This document shows positions 41,782 to 51,576 of a stretch of DNA of 64,000 nt, in pieces. The first letter of the stretch is position 1; each line of letters starts with the position of its first letter. This stretch comes from Oscarella lobularis. Its lineage: Eukaryota > Porifera > Homoscleromorpha > Homosclerophorida > Oscarellidae. The stretch spans positions 1,298,325 to 1,362,324 of the forward strand of contig NC_089193.1 of assembly GCF_947507565.1 (NCBI RefSeq), given 5' to 3'. The translations under genes and the position numbers were made by a program. Under the pieces are notes generated by a model. It was given only the letters and a program-made list of their open reading frames with translations, was not told the origin of the DNA and ran no database searches.

Positions 41782-44700
41782 ATGCGCGGTTCAATTCTAC
41801 TGCTGGGGTAAGTCGAAAAGGAAATAGAAGTGACATGTACCTCCCACACTGCTTACTGACTTGTTAAAGACTTTTCCGCATTCTTGGTCCGTCGTTGGCA
41901 CACGACACCAGCAAAAGACCGTCGGTCAGATCCAACGAAAAGGGCGAGCTGTTCGTCGCTTCCAGCACAGGCATTACAATCGAGTCGGGCACCGTACAAG
42001 CGGACGGTCTCTATTCCAGCGGAATAAGCATTCAGGGTAGCCCGCCTATTAGGCATTGGAAAGAGTTGAAAGTAAAAAGAGAGTCAATCAAGATGACCAA
42101 CCAATCAAGCCTCTGTTTTAGGGTGAAAAAGGCGGCCCAGGAGTGACACCAGATCGCCTGACAAACCTTGAACAAACATTGGCTAAACTAACATCAGAAT
42201 TGGCTCAATTTACCGCACCACCCAAACCTGAAATCCTCATTGACATAACCTTTGACAAAACGATAGACGATTTGGGGCAAACAACAGGCAACCTCATATT
42301 CACAGGTGAACTCAAACAGCTCCTAAAACCCTATAATAACAGAGACATAATCAAAAGGTGCAAAGGGCTTCAAGGTTCTCTTGACCGACGACGGTTCATC
42401 CGGCATCTACGGCGGCACAGCTAACGGCGTTCACGTCACAAACAAAGGTTCAGGCAACGCGAAGGCCGGCTCGTCGAAAGATTTCGTACTGGGCGCAAAC
42501 AACGACTGGTCAAGCCCAACGTCAAATTATCACAGCAGCGGCATCGTGTCGCGATTCAGCCACGGGGCCACGCGAGTCAGTTTCGACTGCACGGATGACG
42601 ATCGCACGTTGAAAAGGCTCTTCGCATTCGACGCCGACGGCGCGCTCATCGGCACGACACCCCCCGGATCGCAAATAAACTTTGCCATCGACGTCAATCA
42701 GACGACAAACGGAGCGCTTATATACGCCGTCGAGTTCGACACGGAAGCGGGTTCGAAGGGCGGAGCGTCGGACGGCACATATTTTACTCTAGATAACTTT
42801 CGCGTGAGCGGAGTCGCGTCGGAGGAAACGAAGGCAGATGGCGATATTGCGATCGAGCTTCTGTCTCGCGTTCTAAATCCTGGAAACGTCGTCCTAATTG
42901 ACCTCGGGCAAAAGCGCGATGCTGAAGACGAGTTGGGCCAAACGACGGCAGACAATTTGCTTTTCGCCGGGACCGACGGCTTTCACGTTCTCTTTCTCGC
43001 TGACGATAGTCTTTATTCGAATGCGTCAAGTGACGTTCGCGTCGTCTCTGATTCGTCCGGTGCTCGAATAGAAACGGTTCAGTTTCGGGGTCTTGTCGCC
43101 GTCTTCAATTACGGCGTCAAAAGAGTTGTTTTCACCGCCAACAATTCTCAAGTCGTCGGAGAAAAACTTTTCGCTTACGACATGAACTATAATACGATCG
43201 CCATTAAAAGTTCCGACGGCAAGCGCGGTTTCTCCGTCGATATGATCGACACGAGCGGTCGACTGATTTACGCCGTTGAGTTGGACGTTTACGCAGGCAA
43301 GCAGACTGAAGGATCGAACGCCTTCTCCATGAGCGGCCTTCGATGTTGGGGATCGGCAAGATCCCTTCAGAACGTACGAAGGGACGTATTCGTTCGACCC
43401 CTAAGAAAATTGGCGTCCTCGAGTGCCGCCGCCGCCGCCGCTGCCGCTTCTAAGGACTCTGGTGGTACAAGCCGTCTCCTTGCGAAACTGGACTTTAACT
43501 GCGGAGCTGATTCCATGGGACAATCGTCCGGCGACCTCGTCTTTGACGGCGTCGACGGATTTCAAATGCTTCTGACGGACGACGACTCGGACGGCGCGTT
43601 CGGCGGCCAAGCCAACGGCGTTCACATAACAAACAAAGACTACGGCAATAGCAAGGACAATACGGCCGATTTGGTGATCGGGGCCAATAACAATTGGCCG
43701 AAGCGCGGCCAAACGAACTATCACAGCAGCGGAATCGTCGCCAAGTTTACTCACGGCGTCGAACGAGTGCGAATCGTTTGCACGGACGACGATTCGACGA
43801 AGAAGACGCTGTACGCTTTCGACGAGTCCGGCGCGGAAATCGGTCGAACGGCGTCCGGTTCGCAACGACCGTTCGTCGTCGATCTCGCGCTGACGAAAGA
43901 TCGTCTAATCTACGCCATCGAGTTCGACACGCTTCCCGGAACGGCGGGGGGCTCGGCCGACGGCACGTATTTCACAATCGACGACGTCGAGATTTACGGG
44001 CGAGCGACGAATGCGACGGCGCGCTCGGGATCGGCGTCGCCGGCGAGCGGCGGTTTTCTCAACGTCGTCGCCACGCGACGACTCGCCACGCTCTCGTTCG
44101 ACTCGAAACTCGACAGCTTCGCTCGCAAACAAGGCGATCTCGTCTTTCTGGGATCCGACGACTTTCGCGTGCTCTTCACCGACGACGATTCTTCGGGCGC
44201 AAGCGGCGGCCAAGCCGACGGCGTTCACATAACGAATAAGAACTACGGTAACAGCAAAGTCGGCAGTGCGAGCGACTACGTTCTCGGGGCTTACAATGGT
44301 CGCCCGTCGTCGTCGGTGAACTATCACAGCTCGGGGATTGTCGCGCGGTTTAGTCACGGCGTTAGCGCCGTCGGCTTGACGTGCACCGATAACGACGGCA
44401 CGACGAAGAGTCTGTTCGCGTTTGACGAATGGGGAACGCAGATCGGCAAGACCAAACCCGGTTCCCGAATTCCGTTTCGAATCGATACGACGTCGACGAG
44501 CGGAAAACTCATCTACGCCGTCGAGTTTGACACGCTCGCCGGAACGGCGGGCGGTTCGAACGACGGCACCGTTTTCACGATCGACGATTTCTACGTTGAC
44601 GGTCCGTTGCCCTGCGCCGCGCGACAGACGCGTCGCTTTTCCGCCGCTCGACGAAAGAGCGACTATGTGCTCGCCGTCGATTCGACGACGAGTCGTCAAG

Positions 44701-45251
44701 TCGTCTTTCTTGATTTTAACAGCGGCGTCGATCACGAGGGACGATCGCAAGGCGATCTCGTCTTCGTCGGCGACGGCGGACTCGTAATCGTTTTTGTCGA
44801 CGACGATTCGAGCGGTTCCTATGGCGGCGACGCCGACGGCGTTCATATTTCAAATCTGGATTACGGCAATGATAAAGACGGCAGCGACGATCTCGTTCTC
44901 GGGGCCTACAATTCCGCTGTAGGGGGAAGTAACTATCACAGTTCTGGTATTGTAGCGAGGTTTAGTCACGGTATGCAGCGGGTTTCCTTGGAGTGCACCG
45001 ATGACGATTCGACGACGAAAACTCTCTTCGCTTTTGATGAGGATGGTAAGCAGATCGGGAAGACGGCTGCCGGATCGCGTCGGCCTTTTGTCGTCGATAC
45101 GACTATGACGAACGGCGGGCTCATTTATTCGGTGGAGTTTGATACGAAAGCTGGCACGGCGGGAGGATCCTTCGATGGGACTTATTTTACGATTGATAAT
45201 TTCAAAGTTGAAGGAATCGTCAATCAGGAAACGGCTCGCAATCACTTCTGA
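41782..45251 (+). CDS. Secreted protein with five ~170-residue acidic repeats
   Basis: The start at 41782 gives a signal peptide, MRGSILLLG then LFRILGPSLA across the first intron (donor after 41807). Next come short collagen-like triplets (GSPP.., GEKGGPGV) and a coiled-coil stretch (LTNLEQTLAKLTSEL). From about 42230 the protein is five copies of one domain, nearly all in one long exon (42358-45251). The core is TDDDSSG..GG.ADGVHITN..YGN.K, then LGA.N......NYHSSGIVARFSHGV, CTDDD.T.K.LFAFDE.G..IG, and LIYAVEFDT.AGTAGGS.DGT.FTID.F. Copy 2 (about 42880-43350) has lost the DDD and NYHSSGI motifs. The fold is probably a beta sandwich, with acidic runs that could hold calcium. I do not recognise the family; a matrix or carbohydrate-binding role is a guess. 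Confidence 0.8.
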
Positions 45252-45481
45252 ATTCGCTAGATGTCCGCATAGATACACTGTACTAGAATGATGTCCGTCT
45301 TAGTGACAATAGGATGCTCTTCTTTTCTCACTGTTGCGTCTGTCCGTCTCTACTTCTCAGAAATATATATTCAAAAGCGTTCAACGACCTTCCTTCGCTT
45401 GCGCAGGCCAGATGTAGACTACAACGTTTCGTGGGCTCTGCGAATACGATAAAACAGAGTACAGTAAATCTCGTCTTTTCC

Positions 45482-48400
45482 TTAGAGTGTAAATTGTTTC
45501 AGGTCCGCTCGATAACCGTCCGTGAAGACGACGATGTCAGCGAAAGTAGGGCGTTCAGCGGAGTCGAGTTTCCAGCAACGCTGCATTAGAGAGAATCTGC
45601 GAGACAAAAAGCCGTCAGTTGCCTCATTAAGAAAATTAGAATTTCTACAATTCCTCCGGACAATCATCAGGTCGCGTGAGCCGACGACCTCGTTTCAGAG
45701 AACGTAAAACTTCGTTGTTTGACATGCCAATGTATGGCACACGAGCCAGAGACATAATCTCCCACAGCGTCACCCCATAGGACCACTAGACGACAGACCA
45801 ATAGATGAGACAACACAACCGTATACCTAAACACTTGCCACGTCTGATTTTGTAGTAAAAATCATATCAAATAGGCTTTCAAAGGCCATCCAACGTATTG
45901 GCAGTTCTCCCCCTGCGCCCATGCGGTAGTAGTCCTTTCCCTTTAGGCCACGAGCTAAACCAAAGTCGGCCACTTTAATGTTCAAGTCGACGTCGACCCT
46001 AGAAAAACGATTATTAGGCTTTCGTCGCAGAAACAAGACGAAACGCTGTTTCACATGCAGTTCCTTGCAGCTAAATCTCGATGGATGAACCCTTTGGTCG
46101 AGATGTAGTCCATTCCGCTTGCAATCTGTGAGCAGAACTTGACTTTTTGCTCAAGAGAGACACGAGGAACCTAATGAACGAAAGAGCAATGCAAGAAATA
46201 CGCGATCGAAATAATTCTGCGTCATCGACCGTGTTTTCATCTTCATTGCTTGGCAATTTGGATCGACGCTGACGAAGGTAGTTCTTCAGATCACCATTTT
46301 CCATAAAAGGAAGTACGAGTAGAGGCGAGTGACAGACGCCGTCGCCGCCGCCGCCGTCACAGTTCTTTGACATGCAGATTCCGTGAATTTTCATTACGTG
46401 TGCATGATCAAAGAGACGCATCTGCAAGCCTTCACGCACGAAGTCATTAACTTCGATCTTATCAAGAGACTCTAGAAGGAAAGCAAAAAGGCGAGATAAA
46501 AGCATGTCAAATACAAAACTAAAAAGTCTAGCACGGGGTTCTCGGATGGTTGCTCAATCACTGAAACGAAACGAATGAGATATTTTATAAGCAACGGATA
46601 TAAAAACGCTTCGTTTTTGGCTACGGTATGCAGGGTTCTGCCCACATGGGTCGGCATGGGTCGGCCCCGACCCTCACTCCCCTATCGCCGACCCATACTA
46701 CTAAAACGTTATGAAAGCCCGTAGCTTGCAATAATTACAGTCGGATACATCGTCCGAAACAAATTAAAAAATGGTCCAAGGTAACTTCACTGTGACAATT
46801 GTCTTCAATTCGTTACGCGCGAGCGGCGCTTGCGATTCAGGCGCAAGGAACGCCGCTCGCGCATAAAGAGTAGCGGCGGGAACGCCTACTTTTGGGGTGC
46901 AAGTGTCTCCCTCGTTGCGCGCGAGCGGCGCTTGCGGTTCAGGCGCATGGAACGCCGCTCGCGCATAAAGAGTAGCGGCGGGAACGCCTACTTTTGGGGT
47001 GCAAGTGTCTCCCTCGTTGCGCGCGAGCGGCGCTTGCGGTTCAGGCGCATGGAACGCCGCTCGCGCATAAAGAGTAGCGGCGGGAACGCCTACTTTTGGG
47101 GTGCAAGTGTCTCCCTCGTTGCGCGCGAGCGGCGCTTGCGGTTCAGGCGCAAGGAACGCCGCTCGCGCATAAAGAGTAGCGGCGGGAACGCCTACTTTTG
47201 GGGTGCAAGTGTCTCCCTCGTTGCGCGCGAGCGGCGCTTGCGGTTCAGGCGCATGGAACGCCGCTCGCGCATAAAGAGTAGCGGCGGGAACGCCTACTTT
47301 TGGGGTGCAAGTGTCTCCCTCGTTGCGCGCGAGCGGCGCTTGCGGTTCAGGCGCAAGGAACGCCACTCGCGCATAAAGAGTAGCGGCGGGAACGAATAAC
47401 AGGCAAAACAATTTTGAAGCAAAATAACAAGCAAATTTACAGTTTTGAAGCAAAATAACGGGGAAACAGTTTTGAAGCAAAATAACAAGCAAATTTACAG
47501 TTTTGAAGCAAAATAACGGGCAATTTTACACTTTTGAAGCAAAATAACGGGCAAAACCGAATAACGGGCAAAACAATTTTTGAAGCAAAATAGCAAGCAA
47601 ATTTAGTTTTGAAGCAAACAAACGGGCAAACAGTTTCGAAACAAAACTGTAAACTTGCTTGTTCTTTTGCTTCAAAATTGTTTTGCCCGTTATTTTTGCT
47701 TCAAAACTGTTTGCCCGTCATTTTGCTTCAAAACCGTTTTGCCCGTCATTTTGCTTCAAAACTGTAAATTTGCTTGTTATTTTGCTTCAAAACCGTTTTG
47801 CCCGTCATTTTGCTTCAAAACCGTAAATTTGCTCGTTATTTGCTTCAAAACCGTTTTGCCCGTCAAATTTGCTTCTTATTTTGCTTCAAAACCGTTTTGC
47901 CCGTTATTTTGCTTCAAAACTGTAAATTTGCTTGTTATTTTGCTTCAAAACCGTTTTGCCCGTTATTTTGCTTCAAAACTGTGTGCAAGTGTCTCCTTCG
48001 TTGCGCGCGAGCGGCGCTTGCGGTTCAGGCGCATGGAACGCCAATCGCGCATAAAGAGTAGCGGCGGGAACGCCTACTTTTGGGGTGCAGGTGTCTCCCT
48101 CGTTGCGCGCGAGCGGCGCTTGCGGTTCAGGCGCATGGAACGCCGCTCGCGCATAAAGAGTAGCGGTGGGAACGCCTACTTTTGGGGTGCAAGTGTCTCC
48201 CTCGTTGCGCGCGAGCGGCGCTTGCGGTTCAGGCGCAAGGAACGCCACTCTCGCATAAAAGTACTGTGTAATGTTTTAAAATTGTATTATGTCTATCCTC
48301 TTCCCACACTGAAAAAATTCTCGGCAGAACCCTGGCCGTATGAGAAGGAATGTCTATTTTACTTTGACTGGTCTTTTGTGCCTCTATTTTCTATATCTGT

Positions 48401-51400
48401 TACCTATCTCAAATATTTGACACGCTCTCAGGAACCTCCTTCTACCTTAACCGCTGTGCATTTCTGATATTTGAGTAAGTCTTGAGTACCTCTACTTGCC
48501 CTGAAACAAGTGCATTCAAATACTTTGACAGGACTTGTGTGCCTCTATTTTTCATAACTGTTACCTATCTCAAACATTTGACACGCTCTCAAGAGCCTCC
48601 CGTTGCTTTAACAGCTGTGAATTACTGATAAATGTATGGGTCCTGAGTGCCTCCACTTGCCCTTAATAAACTAGGGTAATATAAAAACCTTAACAGGTAG
48701 AATGCTCCTCTACTTTCCATTACAGATACCTTTCTCAAATATTAGGCTAGATCTCAGGGCCCCCCATTTGCCTTAAGAATTACATCATCTTACACCTTTC
48801 ATCGACTTTATTGCAATAGCTTCGGTTCCGTCCAAAATGCCTTTAAAAACTTCACCGAAGTTGCCTTAGAAAAAATATAGGAGGCAAAGAAAGAGCTAAG
48901 TATAGAGAAGATAATATGGCTATCTACCTTTTCCGATGCGAAGGCCAACTTGGACTCTCTCCCGAATGATCATGACTTGATTCATTTGCTCTCTGACATC
49001 GTCGTCCCAGAATGTGTCCGCACAGACTTGTACCGAAAACTGTCGCATGCGATTGGCAACGTCAGCTAAGCAAGAAGAGAATTGAGACACCGAATCCAAT
49101 ATTAGACGGCTCTACTTCATTACAAGGTTCCAAATCCGTTTGCTGAGTGCGACGATAGACGACAAGGACGATTGTAGCAAGAATGCACGACAGGGTAAGT
49201 GACGGAAACAGAGCCAGAAGAGCCACAGCGGCAATCTGAGTGTCGCACTGATCGATGCCGAGAGCTAGGCCTACAAAAATCACGTACAAAACGACGAGAG
49301 ACACGCTCTCTGTCGTCACGACGATCAACATCAAACGACTAGCGTTCTTTCTCTTGAAAAAGTAAATGCCAGCCGAGGTGCACAAGACGAGAAGAATTAG
49401 CGGATACAAGTAGGAAGCGGCGAGGAGAGAAGTGACGTTAAAACAACGACTTTTGCCGTGAAAAGAGTCGGCATTAGAATGGGATTCGGTGAATGATGCC
49501 AGTGCTGATAGAAGAAGTCCAATTCCACCGATAAAAAAGTGAAGTAGAACGTCAAAGAGAGTGAGTTGAAATTGGAGGCGTCGTTGAATAGCTTGAGACG
49601 CGATTTCTGTCACAATAGCGGCAAGGAAGATATCGTTGTTGGAATTGAAAAGAAAGTCGGCAAAAAGTGCATGACATTCGACGAAGGCCCGAAAAACGTC
49701 GAAAATGATAAGAAATGATAGGACGACCGAAAGACATGCCGTCAGCAGAGCAATCGCATGGGTGAAACGGAACACTTGAACTTGAGACTTTATCAGAAAA
49801 CAGACGACAAACAGGATTCCAATACAGAGCGTCAGAAAGATAGGAACAACGACGAGGGAACGCAGATCGACGCTCGAACAAAAGCCTGTTTTTGTTTTTA
49901 TCGAAGGTGACAATGTGACAGCACTAGAAATTGACGTAGTAGCTTCGGTGGGTGGTGTAGGAGAGGTCACGTCACAGAGTCTCCGCACATTTAGGGCCAA
50001 ACTGCTCGAGTTCCTCGACAGAAGAGTCGTTTTTCCAAACGTAAAATCCCACGTAGCTACGATAGAGTGACCCAGACCATCCCCAGCGCTCTTCTCTTCA
50101 TAGAGACTCAATACGTCATACTGCCATTGATACGGTTGCCGCCACCTTCCCTCGAGCGCGTTGAGACCGATGTGATTTCCAGTCGAGCTATAGACACTCA
50201 CGTTCTCCTGCCTAAACAACGATGCACCGGTGTTGAAGCGCAATTGGCTGTTGGGGTTCTTTCTCAGTAGTGCATTGTAATAGGCTGCCGTCACGTAAAC
50301 GGCATCAACAGTCAGAACAGCGTCATTGTTTCTCAATATAGGACGGGTGATTGGCTGCAGCGAGGCCGTCTCGTTGCACGTTCGACGTGCAATAGAACAG
50401 TTGAAATGGTCTTCCCAGAATTGGCGTAAAAAGACGTTCTCCGTCAGGCGCGACGAGTTGGCTCGAAGCGACGCCATGCGACTCTGAATCCGATCGAACC
50501 CGTTCAAACCCGATCGTAAGGCGATGACAAGAACAGAGGGACGTCCGCGCACGAGATCGATAATCCTTCCGTAGAGAGAATCAACCAATAGGGGATCACC
50601 CCAAAAATCACCCAACAGAAATCCACCCAGTTGACTTCCGGACGACGCCAAGTAGTCGCCCATGACGTCAAATGCCATTTCAATTGACGTCAATAAAATG
50701 ACGAAACCGTCCAGTGCCGTCCCGTCAGAATATTTAACTCTCACTGCGCACGTCGACAGACGAGTCGACGTCTCGAAGGCGACGCGCGCGGCCGAGCCGC
50801 AAGCGTCCGCGCTCGTCACGAGGGTGACGTTTTTCCATTGGAGAGCTGTTATGACGTCGATCGCTGCTTCCGCTAGTTGCCGACACGTTTGCGACACGTA
50901 AACAACTTTCGTCAACAGGAACGGTTGTTCTACAAGTCGCACGAAGGGGATAGGTGAGTGAACGAGCGGAAAAATGGCGCCATCTCGCTTGCCCGCCGCT
51001 CGATTGTACACGGAAAAAAGCGACGCGTCTCCGCCTTCGGACCACCCGTAAAGGGGTCCCACGACGACGGCGTTCGCGTCGCGAGCGAAAGCGTTGATTG
51101 CGTCGCTTACGCTCGTTCGCGTGTCGCACGATCCTTCTTCGGCTCCGCACGTGCTCGCTACGACGGCGTGAAGCGATAGAAGAGTCGCATTCTCGCTAAT
51201 TTCCGTCGCAGCGAGATAGAACGCCTCGGTTTGTTCGACGGCGAAGCGACGCGGCGATCGGGCGTCGCATTTCGACGACACTTCGTCGCGTCCGTAGATG
51301 GAAAAGAGGGCGGTTATTGTGAGAGGTTTCGTGCCGTTCGTCGACGATGGGGTCGGCGCGGCGGAGACGACTTCGCAGTCGTTTTGAGTCGCGAGGGGAC

Positions 51401-51443
51401 GAACAGCGGAGAGAAGAAGGGCGAGAAGGAACCTTTCTCGCAT
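45482..51443 (-). CDS. Venus-flytrap class C GPCR fused to a tyrosine kinase
   Basis: The exon at 51443 to about 49137 encodes a signal peptide (MRERFLLALLLSAVRPLA), a GABA-B-like periplasmic-binding ectodomain (about residues 40-480), a Ser/Thr stalk, and seven hydrophobic spans. These run from SLVVVPIFLTLCIGILF to VALLALFPSLTLSCILATIV. A 58-nt intron (donor GTAATG after EP, acceptor TTGCTTAG near 49058) continues the frame into RMRQFSVQ and a kinase domain. Kinase motifs: glycine loop GKGNFGEVFKG, AIAIKSMK lysine, VREGLQM alpha-C Glu, GFIHRDLAARN, VADFGLARGLKG..YYRMG, LPIRWMAFESL, and RCWKLDSAERPTF. HRDLAARN and PIRWMA mark a tyrosine kinase with all catalytic residues. It ends at 45482 in VFTDGYRADLKQFTL. 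One intron (about 46471-48805) is large and repeat-filled. One transcript is inferred, not proven. Confidence 0.8.
46811..47396. repeat. 102-bp minisatellite, left block (6 copies)
   Basis: The unit GAGCGGCGCTTGCGGTTCAG... recurs every 102 bp at 46821, 46923, 47025, 47127, 47229 and 47331 with very few changes (ATGG/AAGG, GCCG/GCCA). Each unit holds the inverted pair GCGCGAGCGGCG and CGCCGCTCGCGC. Because 102 is a multiple of three, long frames stay open on both strands. Confidence 0.95.
47397..47645. repeat. Short AT-rich repeat array, left arm of inverted repeat
   Basis: TTTTGAAGCAAAATAAC(A/G)(A/G)GCAAA recurs about ten times in this orientation. The right arm at 47650-47985 carries the reverse complement. 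Confidence 0.9.
47650..47985. repeat. Short AT-rich repeat array, right arm of inverted repeat
   Basis: TTTGCTTCAAAACCGTTTTG and TTGCCCGTTATTTTGCTTC recur about a dozen times; these are the reverse complement of the left arm. The two arms could form a long imperfect hairpin of about 250 bp. Confidence 0.9.
47986..48260. repeat. 102-bp minisatellite, right block (3 copies)
   Basis: The same unit as the left block, in the same orientation, at 48009, 48111 and 48213. The first begins with GTGCAAGTGTCTCC from mid-unit, so the AT-rich inverted arrays look inserted into one continuous minisatellite. Confidence 0.95.
48361..48775. repeat. ~163-bp tandem repeat, three copies
   Basis: Copies start at about 48361, 48522 and 48687 (ACTTTGACTGG, ACTTTGACAGG, ACCTTAACAGG). 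They share TGCCTCTATTTT, TTACCTATCTCAAA and TTTGACACGCTCTCA; the third is shorter and more diverged. All lie in the large kinase intron. Confidence 0.85.
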
Positions 51444-51576
51444 TTTTCTCTTTTGCTTTTACGTTTACGGTCCTGAGTAAACTGATACGCGTGTCGCTGC
51501 CCTGCCCCGCGACATTCCTCCGACATCACTCTACTAATAATTTTTTATTCGGACCGAACGCCTAGACAAACTAATA

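Noticed and set aside
46764-47492. 242-residue minus-strand frame with 34-residue repeats (and a plus-strand twin of 189 residues)
   Set aside because: Both come from the 102-bp minisatellite, whose length is a multiple of three, so frames stay open on both strands. It lies inside an intron of the receptor-kinase gene and has no start context or domain.
47655-48467. 270-residue plus-strand frame rich in CFKTV and FASKL repeats
   Set aside because: It is a translation of the AT-rich inverted array plus the minisatellite; low complexity, no homology, intronic.
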